A stretch of DNA of 64,000 nt, taken from Flexistipes sp. Its GTDB lineage: Bacteria; Chrysiogenota; Deferribacteres; Deferribacterales; Flexistipitaceae. Numbering within the stretch: position 1 is the first letter of the stretch; each line of letters starts with the position of its first letter. Below, in pieces: positions 56,047 to 64,000 of this stretch. Location of the stretch: NCBI RefSeq assembly GCF_036172515.1, contig NZ_JAXKVW010000011.1:25278-89277 (forward strand), read 5' to 3'. A program made the position numbers and the translations under genes. The notes beneath the pieces were generated by a model. The model saw only the letters and a list, made by a program, of their open reading frames with translations, had not been told where the DNA came from and did no database searches.

Positions 56047-56604
56047 TTATTCGGGCAGATATACCCAGTAAATTTTCGCCTTCTCTTCGGATTTATTGGT
56101 GACTTTGTGTTTTTTATTGGAATAAAAATAAAAATAATCGCCTTTGTTAAGAATGTATTCATGCTCATCAAGATAAAGAGAGATTTGGCCTTCCAGTACC
56201 AGTCCCTGCTCCTGTCCTTCATGGCGCAACTCCTGAGAATATCCTCCAAAGGGGAGCAGCTCAACAATATATGTTTTCATTTTAAATGTTTGATTCTGAA
56301 TTAACAGATATAAATTGTATTCATTTTTCTTGGAGTGGATTATTCTGGCATCGTTATTGAATTGAAATGTTTCCTTAAAAACTTTTGAATTATTGTTAGC
56401 CTCCTCGTCAAAAAAATCAGCTATTGTGATACCGAGACATGTTGCAATATCTCTTAGCGTAGAAAGTGAAGGTACGGCTTTTGAGTTTTCTATCATGGAC
56501 AGATAGCTTTTTGTCTTGCCTATTTTTTCGGCAACACTCTGCAGGCTCAGCCCCTGGGATCTTCTGTAACTTTTAATCTTGCTGCCCAAAAATTTTCTTT
56601 TCAT
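56047..56604 (-). CDS. XRE-family regulator with C-terminal cupin domain (PuuR-like)
   Basis: 185-aa transcription factor. The N-terminal HTH_3 domain (residues ~8-63, SLQSVAEKIGKTKSYLSMIE) is followed by a linker and a C-terminal cupin sensor (LPFGGYSQELRHEGQEQGLVLEG; HEYILNKGDYFYF). The layout and length match E. coli PuuR, a putrescine-responsive repressor. The nearby polyamine operon (57215-59821) makes control of polyamine genes a reasonable guess, but other small-ligand sensors share this architecture. Confidence 0.85.
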   Translation of the reverse strand: MKRKFLGSKIKSYRRSQGLSLQSVAEKIGKTKSYLSMIENSKAVPSLSTLRDIATCLGITIADFFDEEANNNSKVFKETFQFNNDARIIHSKKNEYNLYLLIQNQTFKMKTYIVELLPFGGYSQELRHEGQEQGLVLEGQISLYLDEHEYILNKGDYFYFYSNKKHKVTNKSEEKAKIYWVYLPE

Positions 56605-56672
56605 GAGGGCAAAATAATATTTTTAAAAGGATTTGGATAGTTAAACATGATCATTGAATGGCTGTAAACAAG

Positions 56673-56699
56673 AAAGGCTTCCATCATATGGAAGCCTTT
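56673..56699 (-). terminator. Rho-independent terminator after the HU gene
   Basis: A perfect 12-bp stem AAAGGCTTCCAT / ATGGAAGCCTTT with a 3-nt loop. On the minus strand a broken T-run (TTTCTTGTTT) follows. It lies 11 nt past the HU stop codon. Confidence 0.75.
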
Positions 56700-56709
56700 A
56701 TAAAAACAG

Positions 56710-56982
56710 TTATTTCACAGAATCTTTAAAAAGTTTACCGGGAACAAATTTAGGAGCTTTTTTGGCCGGTATATTAATTTCCTGTCCGGTTTGCGGATTT
56801 CTCCCCTTTCTGGCCTTTCTTTCGGAAACAGCAAAAGTACCAAAACCTACAAGAGTAACTTTGTCACCATTTTTAAGAGTGTCAACTACTGATTCCTCAA
56901 AAGCTTTCAGTGCTTTTTCTGCTTCAGTCTTTTTAAGACCGGCTTTGTCAGCCATTTTTTCAATCAATTCTTTTTTGTTCAC
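56710..56982 (-). CDS. hup: HU family DNA-binding protein
   Basis: 90-aa histone-like protein that bends and compacts DNA as a dimer. The diagnostic segment GRNPQTGQEINIPAKKAPKFVPGK at residues ~60-83 includes the DNA-contacting arm. It starts with GTG 56982 behind AGGAGG. It is a single-gene unit with its own terminator. A TATAAT box (57001-57006, minus) lies just upstream but has no good -35. Length and sequence are normal for HU rather than IHF. Confidence 0.95.
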   Translation of the reverse strand: MNKKELIEKMADKAGLKKTEAEKALKAFEESVVDTLKNGDKVTLVGFGTFAVSERKARKGRNPQTGQEINIPAKKAPKFVPGKLFKDSVK

Positions 56983-57214
56983 AGTTTCCTCCTATTCTCA
57001 ATTATAGTTGTGCGCATCTGCGCTATGAACGTTAATATTTTTATAGCTTAAGAACAGGAATATTTCAAATACATTTTTTGATTTTTTTCTTTTTTTTGTA
57101 GGACTTACAAGGATTTTTGTTTTATTTTGCCACTTTGGGAAATTTTAGGATCTTTGTTATCAATAAGTTACAAAACAATACCAATACGGCCCTTTTATTG
57201 CGAAAAAATTGTTT

Positions 57215-58051
57215 TTAACTCAATATTGTGCAGATAGTATTTCTAACAACTTTTGCAGCTACTATACTTGATGCGCCTGTAAAGTCATAGTCAGGTGCCA
57301 GCTCCACCACATCAGCTCCGACAAAATTAAAGCCTTTAAAGGAGAAAAGGAGTTCAGATAATTCTTTAAAACTAAGCCCGCCTGGTTCCGGTGTGCCTGT
57401 TCCGGGAAGAACAGATGTGTCAAGGATGTCCAAATCAATTGTAAGGTAAACAGGATCATCCCCGATATTTTCAGTCAATTTGTCGTTTTTTATATTGAGG
57501 TTGTTGAATTTGGCAATCTCATCAAACTCTTCCCGTGTTCCGCTTCTGATACCGTAATGAAAAATGTTTTTCTGACCGATTAGTTCAGAGATATTGTTTA
57601 ATACTGTAGCATGGGAAAGTTTTTCACTTATATATGTATCACGCATATCTGCATGTGCATCCATATGTATCAGTTTCAAATTACCATGTATCCTGCTGAG
57701 TTCCTCAATAATGGGCAGTGTTATAAGATGTTCCCCTCCGAGACATAATATTTTTTTATTCATATCCAAAAGATTGGCGGTACAGCTTCTTATTTCCTTA
57801 AAAACTTTATCTTTTTCACCGAAAGGAAATTCCACATTGCCTATATCGCCAACGTTTAATTCTTCGATATCCATATTGTAATCGGGGCTGTATGTTTCAA
57901 GCCCGTAAGAGGCTTCCCTTATTTTATCCGGAGCAAATCTTGAGCCGGGGCGGAAACTGCTTGTGCCGTCATATGGTGCGCCAAAAATAAGCAAATCGGA
58001 TTTTTCAACAGATTTGTCACATCCTATAAAACAGTTACTTATCGTCTTCAT
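57215..58051 (-). CDS. speB: agmatinase
   Basis: 278-aa manganese ureohydrolase splitting agmatine into putrescine and urea. Metal motifs: GGEHLIT near residue 98, HMDAHADMRD near 120-129, and TIDLDILDTSVLPGTGTPEP near 195-215. Agmatinase rather than arginase is favoured by the upstream arginine decarboxylase and spermidine synthase. ATG 58051 (MKTISNC) overlaps the speE end by 17 nt and has GAGGAAA upstream; the frame is open further from 58084. Last gene of the polyamine operon. Confidence 0.92.
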   Translation of the reverse strand: MKTISNCFIGCDKSVEKSDLLIFGAPYDGTSSFRPGSRFAPDKIREASYGLETYSPDYNMDIEELNVGDIGNVEFPFGEKDKVFKEIRSCTANLLDMNKKILCLGGEHLITLPIIEELSRIHGNLKLIHMDAHADMRDTYISEKLSHATVLNNISELIGQKNIFHYGIRSGTREEFDEIAKFNNLNIKNDKLTENIGDDPVYLTIDLDILDTSVLPGTGTPEPGGLSFKELSELLFSFKGFNFVGADVVELAPDYDFTGASSIVAAKVVRNTICTILS

Positions 58052-58880
58052 CAAGAAGTTTCCTCGCAAAATTCGGTAAAGCAAAACAGGTACAGTAGAT
58101 TTCTTTGTTAAAATACTGTAAATTATCTATTTTATCAATCATGTCAATTCGCGGCTTTGAGTACGGGTGGTATTTTTTGGAAGCGAAGGCAAAACTCCAC
58201 ATACCGGTGGGATAAAACGGTACATACCCTGTATACATTTTTACAACAGGAAATGCTTTGCCCATATCTGTATACATCTGCCGGATTATTTTATTATACA
58301 GATAAGGACTTTCTGACTGTGCCGACATCAGACCGTCGCTTTTCAAGCAGGCGTTTACATTTTTATAAAAATGTTCGCTGAAAAGGGGCTCAGCAGGACC
58401 GATAGGGTCTGTTGAATCAATTATTACCACATCAAAGGCGTTCTTATTATCTTCTATGTATTTAAAACCATCCTGTACCAATAGATTTAATTTAGGGTTG
58501 TCAAATGCTGAGGCTATCTGCGGGAAAAACTCCTTTGATTTTTCAATAACAAGCTCATCAATTTCCACCATTACACATTCTTTTACACAATTATGCTTCA
58601 GCACTTCTCTGGCGGTTCCCCCGTCTCCGCCTCCAATTATAAGAACTCTCTCAGGATTGGGGTGGGCTGTCATCGGGACATGCGCAATCATCTCATGATA
58701 AGAAAACTCATTGGCTTCGGTAAGCATTATTAAACCATCAAGAACCATCATTTTGCCCAGCTGTTCTGTTTGAAGGATATCAAGCTGCTGATATTTGCTT
58801 TTACCGCTGAAAAGTGTTTCCTTGATTTTTACTGTATATCCAGAGGCGTTTTCATACAGTTCTGTAAACCATAAATCCAT
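58035..58880 (-). CDS. speE: spermidine synthase
   Basis: 281-aa aminopropyltransferase making spermidine from putrescine and decarboxylated AdoMet. Landmarks: MVLDGLIMLTEANEFSYHEM near residue 45-65, nucleotide-binding VLIIGGGDGGTAREVLKH near 80, and catalytic IIDSTDPIGPAEPLF near 155. ATG 58880 is chosen because GGAGAG precedes it; an ATG at 58892 is also in frame. Partners SpeD (decarboxylated AdoMet) and SpeB (putrescine) are encoded alongside. Confidence 0.94.
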   Translation of the reverse strand: MDLWFTELYENASGYTVKIKETLFSGKSKYQQLDILQTEQLGKMMVLDGLIMLTEANEFSYHEMIAHVPMTAHPNPERVLIIGGGDGGTAREVLKHNCVKECVMVEIDELVIEKSKEFFPQIASAFDNPKLNLLVQDGFKYIEDNKNAFDVVIIDSTDPIGPAEPLFSEHFYKNVNACLKSDGLMSAQSESPYLYNKIIRQMYTDMGKAFPVVKMYTGYVPFYPTGMWSFAFASKKYHPYSKPRIDMIDKIDNLQYFNKEIYCTCFALPNFARKLLDEDDK

Positions 58881-58948
58881 AAATCTCTCCATTAAACAGT
58901 TTGTAATGATTAATATGTAGACTTATAATATCAATATTCACCGGAAAA

Positions 58949-59416
58949 TCAATCCCATAGGACAACGGCGGCAAATGCGGCACCTATGCTTTCAACTATT
59001 GTTTGAACGGCTATGCTTCTTATTTCTTTTATTTTCAGGTCTCTTCTTTCCAGCCCCTTTTCGGCCATTGTTCTGACATGCTTTTCAACAATATCTTTTC
59101 TGGCAGGAGCAGAGTATTCCATAATAAGACCTGCCTGTGATTCATCTTCCGGGTAAGCAGCGGCAACTGCTGCAGAAAGAGTAACACCGGGTTCCGCCTG
59201 ACATATAGAGGCATAAGCAACAGGAACAAGCGAGCCCTGGGGCAGCTTTATATGATCCACCAGTTTGCAATGAGGCGGTACAATGCTGCTCATTTTAACA
59301 AGATTCGTATTACCAATGCCGGCATCTAACAAAGCTCCGTCAAATGCATTCAGCATTGTATAGCCTTCAGATGTTCCGGAAACAAAGAAGTGTTTTGTGG
59401 GGGTTTTGAAAATCAT
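58949..59416 (-). CDS. pdaD: pyruvoyl-dependent arginine decarboxylase
   Basis: 155-aa proenzyme converting arginine to agmatine. Self-cleavage is expected between Ser43 and Ser44 in [11 protein letters not shown], giving a small beta chain and a pyruvoyl-capped alpha chain. The glycine-rich start FFVSGTSEG and the late [11 protein letters not shown] are typical of the PdaD family best known from archaea and chlamydiae. It sits between speD and speE, so arginine to agmatine to putrescine is the putrescine route here, with no PLP-type SpeA in view. Confidence 0.93.
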   Translation of the reverse strand: MIFKTPTKHFFVSGTSEGYTMLNAFDGALLDAGIGNTNLVKMSSIVPPHCKLVDHIKLPQGSLVPVAYASICQAEPGVTLSAAVAAAYPEDESQAGLIMEYSAPARKDIVEKHVRTMAEKGLERRDLKIKEIRSIAVQTIVESIGAAFAAVVLWD

Positions 59417-59431
59417 TATTTCACCTCTGAT

Positions 59432-59821
59432 TTAAGCGCAGGCCGGCTTGTGTCTCAGCTGTCCTTCAAAATCATTCAGTTGGCCGCGCTTCATTTCAAT
59501 AGTTGATGTGTTATTTGACTCCAGAACGGATTTCAGGTAAGAAAAAGCTTTCCAGGGATCCACTGTATCTCCACAGGTAAATAAATCCACAGCAGCGTAG
59601 CCGTATTCCGGCCAGGTGTGTATAGTAAGGTGTGATTCAGCAATTACAACCACACCGCTCACTCCATAGGGGCTAAAAGTATGGAAAGTACTGTCCACAA
59701 CTGTTGCTCCACTCATATCGGCAGCATTTTCAAATTCTGTCTGCAACATTTTTGTGTCTTTGAGTTTTTCCGGGTTGCAACCGTAAAACTCCACCAAAAT
59801 GTGTTTTCCTAAAGCTTGCAT
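59432..59821 (-). CDS. speD: S-adenosylmethionine decarboxylase proenzyme
   Basis: 129-aa short-form (SpeH/SpeD class 1b) decarboxylase supplying the aminopropyl donor for spermidine. Autocleavage is between Glu62 and Ser63 in [14 protein letters not shown], forming the pyruvoyl group; His68 and Cys83 are the expected catalytic residues at the same numbers as in the Thermotoga enzyme. AAAGGGGG precedes the ATG. First gene of the polyamine operon behind a strong promoter at 59901-59929. Confidence 0.95.
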   Translation of the reverse strand: MQALGKHILVEFYGCNPEKLKDTKMLQTEFENAADMSGATVVDSTFHTFSPYGVSGVVVIAESHLTIHTWPEYGYAAVDLFTCGDTVDPWKAFSYLKSVLESNNTSTIEMKRGQLNDFEGQLRHKPACA

Positions 59822-59900
59822 TTTAGCCCCCTTTCAGAGGATATTTTCCAAATTTTGCAGAAAATACCAATTTTTTTTATATATCTTCAAAATCCGAAGT

Positions 59901-59929
59901 TATATACGTAAAAAAAAATACTATGTCAA
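59901..59929 (-). promoter_or_regulatory. sigma70-type promoter of the polyamine operon
   Basis: On the minus strand TTGACA (59929-59924), a 17-bp spacer and TATATA (59906-59901). A start near 59893 gives a leader of about 70 nt before speD. It is one of the best promoter matches in the window. Confidence 0.7.
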
Positions 59930-60015
59930 TAACTTTTTTCAAGGATTATAAATACATGAAGTTAAAAGAATATTGAATTAAAAGGATAAAATTTTTGTGG
60001 CTTTTAAAGGAAAAT

Positions 60016-60981
60016 TTATAAAATTTTGTAATTTTGCACCAAAAAATTTGTTACATAATCCTTAATTCCCTCTTCAAGTGAGTGAAAGTCTTTGTCGTAA
60101 CCTGTATTTCTGAGCTTATTCATTTTTGCTTCTGTGAAATACTGATATTTATCACGAATATCCTCAGGCATATCAATGTATTCAATTTCAGCCTTAATTT
60201 TAGCGTTTTTTATCACATTTTCAGCCAGATCATTAAAAGTGCGTGCATTGCCTGTGCCCAGGTTAAATATGCCGTTTTCAGGCCTGTTTTGATAAAAGTA
60301 ATAGATTATTTCTGCAACATCCTTAACATATACAAAATCTCTTTTTTGCTCACCATGTTTACAGTCCTGTCTGTGGGACTTGAATAATTTCACTTTGCCG
60401 GTCTCGTTAATTTGGTTAAACGTATGGAAGATAACGCTGGCCATCCTGCCCTTATGATATTCATTCGGGCCGTAAACGTTGAAAAATTTAAGCCCTGCCC
60501 AGAAAGGAGGCTTATCAGTCTGCATAAGCAGCCACTGATCAAAAAGTTGCTTTGAAAACCCGTAAGGGTTAAGAGGAGTTAGCAGGGAAATATCTTCCAT
60601 CTCATCGCTGTAGCCGTTTTCGCCGCCCCCATAAGTGGCAGCACTGCTGGCGTAAATAAAAGGTATGTTATTCTTAACGGAATACTCAAAAAGTATCTTG
60701 CTGTATTCATAATTATTTTTAATCAGATAATCCAGGTTGAATTCTGCTGTGTCAGTGCAGGCGCCCATGTGAATTATTGCGTCAATTCCTTTAAATTTAT
60801 CCGGATTGGCAATGAAGTCGTCTTTATCACAAAAATCGGTAAATTTTTTGTTGTTTAGATTTTTCCATTTGGTTTTTTCTCCCAGCTTATCCACTGCCAA
60901 AATGTTATCGTGACCTTTATCGTTAAAAAGTTTCAGGATTACGCTTCCTATAAAGCCTGCAGCTCCCGTTATAACTATCAT
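60016..60981 (-). CDS. hldD: ADP-L-glycero-D-manno-heptose 6-epimerase
   Basis: 321-aa short-chain dehydrogenase-type epimerase making ADP-L-glycero-D-manno-heptose for LPS inner core. NAD site GAAGFIGS at residues 6-13; IYASSAATYGGGENGY near 108-123; catalytic Tyr and Lys in NPYGFSKQLFDQW near 137. HldD rather than GalE is supported by the HldD-like HMGACTDTAE segment near residue 72. It shows that the organism builds heptose-containing LPS. Monocistronic as far as visible. Confidence 0.93.
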   Translation of the reverse strand: MIVITGAAGFIGSVILKLFNDKGHDNILAVDKLGEKTKWKNLNNKKFTDFCDKDDFIANPDKFKGIDAIIHMGACTDTAEFNLDYLIKNNYEYSKILFEYSVKNNIPFIYASSAATYGGGENGYSDEMEDISLLTPLNPYGFSKQLFDQWLLMQTDKPPFWAGLKFFNVYGPNEYHKGRMASVIFHTFNQINETGKVKLFKSHRQDCKHGEQKRDFVYVKDVAEIIYYFYQNRPENGIFNLGTGNARTFNDLAENVIKNAKIKAEIEYIDMPEDIRDKYQYFTEAKMNKLRNTGYDKDFHSLEEGIKDYVTNFLVQNYKIL

Positions 60982-61017
60982 TGGTTACTCCTTTACACTT
61001 AGTATTTAGTACTAAGC

Positions 61018-61095
61018 GTTAAGTACTATCCTCTGTCCCCTACCTCACTATTTCACCATCTCACTATCTTACTATCTTACTATCTTACTACCTGC
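61018..61095 (-). repeat. degenerate octamer tract
   Basis: Between asd and hldD. On the minus strand AGTAAGAT/AGTGAGAT/GTGAAATA units repeat about seven times. They are related to 3186-3238 near the start of the window. No gene in the 154-bp interval. Confidence 0.6.
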
Positions 61096-61135
61096 CAACC
61101 TCTCTTAACCAAAACGGCGCTGTATGTAAGGTTAT

Positions 61136-62155
61136 TTATTTAATGAGAAGCTCTGCAATCTGGATTGCGTTGAGTGCTGCTCCTTTTCTCAACTGATCAC
61201 CGCATACCCAGAAACTGAGTGCATTCTCACAGGAAATATCTTCTCTGATTCTTCCCACATAGCAGTCATCTTTTCCCGCAGCCAATAAAGGAATGGGGTA
61301 CTCATTCTTTTCAGGATTGTCCATGACTTGCAGACCTTTTGCATTGCTGAAAAGCTCTTTTGCTTTTTCAACTGAAATTTTATCTTCCGTTTCAACAAAA
61401 ATAGACTCAGAATGGGCAGTAAGAACAGGCACCCTTACGCAGGTGGCGCTTACCGGGACATTGTTGTCTCCTAAAATTTTCTTTGTTTCGTTGTACATTT
61501 TCATTTCTTCTTTGGTGTAGCCGTTTTCCATAAACTTATCCACATGAGGAATTACATTAAACAGCAATTGGTATTGGAAATTTTCAACTTTGAGTTTTTC
61601 GCCTTTGGCCCAGGCTTTGGCCTGCTCTTCAAGCTCATACATTCCCTGAGCTCCTGCGCCGGAAGCCGATTGATATGAGGATACAACAACACGTTTGATT
61701 TTACTGAAATCATGTAGTGGTTTAAGTGCCACCACCATTATAATAGTGGTACAGTTAGGGTTGGCAATTATCCCTTTGTGCTTAAAAGCATCATCAGGGT
61801 TTACCTCAGGCACAACCAGAGGAACCTCTTCGTCCATTCTGTATGCAGAGCTGTTATCCACTACAATCGCTCCGGCTTTAGCTGCAGAAGGAGCAAATTC
61901 AAGGCTTCTGCCTCCACCGGCTGAGAAAAGTGCAATATCCACATCTTCAAAGGAATCATGCCTCAGCTCTTCTACCTCGTACTCTTTGCCCTGATAAGTT
62001 ATTTTTTTGCCTGCAGATCTGGCCGATGCGAGAGGTTTCAGCTTATTAATTGGAAAATTTCTTTCAGCAAGAATATTTAGAAAAGTTTCTCCAACTGCAC
62101 CGGTGACGCCGGCAATGGCAACATTATATTTTTCTTTTTTCTCAAAAGCGCACAT
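61136..62155 (-). CDS. asd: aspartate-semialdehyde dehydrogenase
   Basis: 339-aa enzyme reducing aspartyl phosphate to aspartate semialdehyde for lysine, threonine, methionine and diaminopimelate. NADP motif AGVTGAVGETFLNIL near residue 15, catalytic Cys135 in NPNCTTIIM, and YQSASGAGAQG near 167. AGGAGT precedes ATG 62155 (MCAFEKK); the open frame from 62176 has no ribosome site. A promoter candidate lies at 62191-62219. Confidence 0.95.
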   Translation of the reverse strand: MCAFEKKEKYNVAIAGVTGAVGETFLNILAERNFPINKLKPLASARSAGKKITYQGKEYEVEELRHDSFEDVDIALFSAGGGRSLEFAPSAAKAGAIVVDNSSAYRMDEEVPLVVPEVNPDDAFKHKGIIANPNCTTIIMVVALKPLHDFSKIKRVVVSSYQSASGAGAQGMYELEEQAKAWAKGEKLKVENFQYQLLFNVIPHVDKFMENGYTKEEMKMYNETKKILGDNNVPVSATCVRVPVLTAHSESIFVETEDKISVEKAKELFSNAKGLQVMDNPEKNEYPIPLLAAGKDDCYVGRIREDISCENALSFWVCGDQLRKGAALNAIQIAELLIK

Positions 62156-62190
62156 TTTTCCACTCCTGTATGTCAAAGTATTTTGTCATA

Positions 62191-62219
62191 TTGATATTCC
62201 CTGCAGGCAAAAATGTCAA
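62191..62219 (-). promoter_or_regulatory. possible promoter for asd
   Basis: On the minus strand TTGACA (62219-62214), a 17-bp spacer and TATCAA (62196-62191). The -35 is perfect and the -10 matches 4 of 6. The leader to ATG 62155 would be about 30 nt. Confidence 0.45.
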
Positions 62220-62257
62220 CAGCTACTCTTTTAAATATTATCAATTATTTTAAATAA

Positions 62258-62884
62258 GTGTTAAATGCTTGCAAAAAATTCAGGTTAGTGATATCCCGCA
62301 ATATGCTGAAAATCGAAGATGCAGACTGTCCTATATACTTGCTGGGAACTGAAGAAAAAATACCCGCTGTGAAAAATGATACCATCCTTATTAAACAGGG
62401 TGCTTTTGGCAGTGGAGAACACGAGACTACGAAAAGCTGTCTGAAAAATTTCAGACTCTTGAATTTTAAAGGTAAATCAGTTCTGGATATTGGCTGCGGA
62501 ACGGGAATTCTGGGAATAGCTGCAGAAAAATCAGGTGCCTCTTTTATTTTGGGATTTGACATTTCCTATAATGCATGCCGGACAGCAAAAGAAAATTTTC
62601 TTATAAACAACAGTAATGTAAACCATGTGGTAAATTCTGATAATGACTGCATAAAAGGCAAATATGATATTATTGTTGCAAATATTTATTATGATATTAT
62701 TATTTCACTTTATCAATTTATGAAAGACAATCTTGCAAAACAAGGATATCTTGTATTATCGGGTATCCCTGTCGAATATAATTTTGATGTAAGAAAAATG
62801 TTTATAGATAACGGAGCTTTTGAGTTGGTAAAAAATGAAATGCTGGAGGAGTTTTCAACTATAGTTCTTAAAAAGGGCGATTAG
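62258..62884 (+). CDS. prmA: short PrmA-like ribosomal protein L11 methyltransferase
   Basis: Up to 208-aa SAM-dependent methyltransferase with PrmA motifs: QGAFGSGEHETTKSCL near residue 48, motif I VLDIGCGTGILGIAAEKSG near 76, and DIIVANIYYDIIISL. Typical PrmA is about 250-300 aa; the N-terminal L11-recognition domain is mostly absent here, so either the family is short in this lineage or the substrate differs. Start is uncertain: GTG 62258, GTG 62288 or ATG 62303. The stop codon lies inside the tRNA-Arg gene, overlapping it by 10 nt. Confidence 0.75.
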   Translation: MLNACKKFRLVISRNMLKIEDADCPIYLLGTEEKIPAVKNDTILIKQGAFGSGEHETTKSCLKNFRLLNFKGKSVLDIGCGTGILGIAAEKSGASFILGFDISYNACRTAKENFLINNSNVNHVVNSDNDCIKGKYDIIVANIYYDIIISLYQFMKDNLAKQGYLVLSGIPVEYNFDVRKMFIDNGAFELVKNEMLEEFSTIVLKKGD

Positions 62885-62947
62885 CTCAGGTGGATAGAGC
62901 ACGGGTCTCCGGAACCCGGTGGACAGGTTCGAGTCCTGTATCGCCCG
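62875..62947 (+). tRNA. tRNA-Arg (anticodon CCG)
   Basis: Complete cloverleaf: acceptor GGGCGAT pairs with ATCGCCC; the D arm is TAGCTCAGGTGGATAGAGC; the anticodon stem CGGGT/ACCCG has loop CTCCGGA giving CCG; the T arm is CAGGTTCGAGTCCTG. No CCA is encoded. The first 10 bases overlap the end of prmA. Confidence 0.93.
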
Positions 62948-63030
62948 TTTTGTATTCCATAACCTTATAATACTTGACATCATAAACAAAAAATCGTATA
63001 AGCCCTTCACGTTGAACATTTTCACCATTT

Positions 63031-63104
<74 letters not shown>

Positions 63105-63370
63105 TCCTACTTTTCCCGTATTTACAGTAATTTCCGGATTATCTAAAATTGTCGAAAATAGTCTAAAACAAACTACTTGAGTGCAAAAAAATGACACAAG
63201 TATGACACAGCAAATTATTGTATAAAGGGGTTTTTAAATACTCTTTTGGCACAAAAATGACACATTGATTCAAGAAGTTTATCATTAAAAAATAAACAAC
63301 TCTGCGAATTTTTAACCATTTATTTTTGAGAGTTTAGCAGCGCTTTTAACATCTTTTATTAAAATAATTG
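63105..63370. other. non-coding stretch after tRNA-Arg with repeated TGACACA
   Basis: AT-rich DNA with no gene. TGACACA occurs three times in the same orientation (63192-63198, 63203-63209, 63258-63264), a spacing that would suit protein-binding repeats at the edge of an integrated element. No repeat of the tRNA 3' end is seen within the window. Confidence 0.4.
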
Positions 63371-63880
63371 TTAAACATATGTCTTAATATTATTCTTGTA
63401 ACCAAACTCAGAAACTTGCTCGCAGCATTCTTCATAGAATCTGTCTTCAATATCTTTGCTTATCTTTTTTCTTCGGTAATTCCATTTGCCAAAAACAATA
63501 GTGTTAGTAAATGATACTTTAGTTAATAATTCATTTAGGCTTTGTTCAATAATATCGGGCGTTGGGTAAGGTTCTATACAGACCCAGGTATCTAAACCTT
63601 TATCAGCTAATTTTTTTAATGCATTGATGCGGCCCACAATAGGGGCCGAGTAAGGTTCAAATTTCGTGTGGAAGGAGTCATTAAGCGATACCAAAGAAAT
63701 ACCAGGCTTGCACTTAAATTTATTAATTTCACCAGTGGGATATTCCCCCTTAGTTAATAAAGTCATTTCAATATTATGATAATTTACAATTTCCATTAAG
63801 CCAATAGTCAGCCTTTTTGCATCCGGAAAATTATACATAAATGGATCAGTAGTTAGTGAAAAATGAACCTTGAGCACTTT
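63371..63880 (-). pseudogene. 5'-truncated SPL-type radical SAM protein gene
   Basis: About 170 residues matching the C-terminal part of SplB/SPL-family (COG1533) radical SAM proteins: VHFSLTTDPFMYNF, ..EMTLLTKGEYP, PGISLVSLNDSFHTKFEPY, and WVCIEPYPTPDI. The N-terminal third with the CX3CX2C cluster is missing, because the frame runs into the terminal repeats of an insertion element at 63881. The open frame continues to 63940, but those first ~20 residues are encoded by the element. Probably non-functional unless fused expression occurs. Confidence 0.75.
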
Positions 63881-64000
63881 TGAGTATTCCGGGTCAAATT
63901 GAGCCACCTGTCCGGAGATTGAGAGCCACCAGTCCGGCAAAATAGAGCCAGCGTTCCGGTAAAGAGAGCCATTTTCTCACAAAATCCCTTAAAATGTATA
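63881..64000. mobile_element. end of a probable IS21-family insertion sequence, continuing past the window
   Basis: Starts with TGAGTATTCCGGGTCAAATT. Four related units spaced ~20-22 bp follow: GAGCCACCTGTCCGG (63901), GAGCCACCAGTCCGG (63923), GAGCCAGCGTTCCGG (63946) and GAGCCATTTT (63966). Multiple GAGCCACC/TTCCGG repeats at the ends are characteristic of IS21-type elements, which encode IstA and IstB. Those genes would lie beyond 64000. Confidence 0.65.

Noticed and set aside
57001..57029. HU promoter with TATAAT at 57001-57006
   Set aside because: The matching -35 (TTCATA) is poor and the leader would be barely long enough for the ribosome site, so it is not listed as a feature.
63371..63940. 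Intact 189-codon protein at the right edge
   Set aside because: The first ~20 codons are encoded by insertion-element end repeats and the Fe-S region of the family is missing, so it is annotated as a truncated gene.

Overview
The window is AT-rich bacterial chromosome from a Gram-negative organism (heptose epimerase for LPS core, type IV pilus motor genes, periplasmic binding proteins). The mix of TRAP and branched-chain ABC transporters with duplicated binding proteins, two phenylacetate-CoA ligases, an archaeal-style split glutamate synthase, acetate permease, NtrYX and a pyruvoyl arginine decarboxylase route to spermidine fits an anaerobic, organic-acid-using bacterium. My best guess is Deferribacterota (Flexistipes/Deferribacter type). 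That is inference from gene content, not a database match.

Layout. 1-4.5 kb: a TRAP transporter with two paralogous binding proteins around one DctQM pair. 5-8.7 kb: terC, an HD hydrolase and polX. 8.9-14.5 kb: three-gene glutamate synthase (NADPH/Fe-S subunit, amidotransferase, FMN synthase). 15.3-17.8 kb: satP-type acetate permease, DUF502 protein, aroE. 17.8-23.7 kb: pilB, pilT, pilC and a PilS-like kinase. 23.8-28.8 kb: carB-pyrK-pyrD. The minus strand then carries, in transcription order from 40.4 to 29.0 kb, an M50 protease, trpS, scpA, scpB, an rRNA pseudouridine synthase, queD, queE, a large TPR protein, an ExeA-like ATPase, ntrY and ntrX, mostly with overlapping ends. 44.6-40.6 kb: Na/Pi cotransporter, ppx and a DUF445 protein. 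55.2-45.4 kb: paaK, ACT protein, two LivK-type binding proteins, livHMGF, a second paaK, an HD hydrolase and a membrane protein. 56-59.8 kb: XRE-cupin regulator, HU, and the polyamine operon speD-pdaD-speE-speB, which covers arginine to spermidine. 60-63.1 kb: hldD, asd, a short prmA and two tRNA-Arg genes. The right edge (63.1-64 kb) looks like accessory DNA: a 5'-truncated SPL-type radical SAM gene abutting what looks like the end of an IS21-family element.

The most interesting unexplained content is between genes. There is a miniature element family with 14-bp terminal inverted repeats (three copies), a second TIR-bounded family (two copies), a hairpin-plus-conserved-tail repeat that occurs alone and nested inside both families, a nested foldback region at 4.5-5.0 kb, and several tracts of degenerate 7-10-nt repeats. 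None encodes a recognisable protein. They look like non-autonomous mobile or REP-like sequences whose mobiliser is not in the window.
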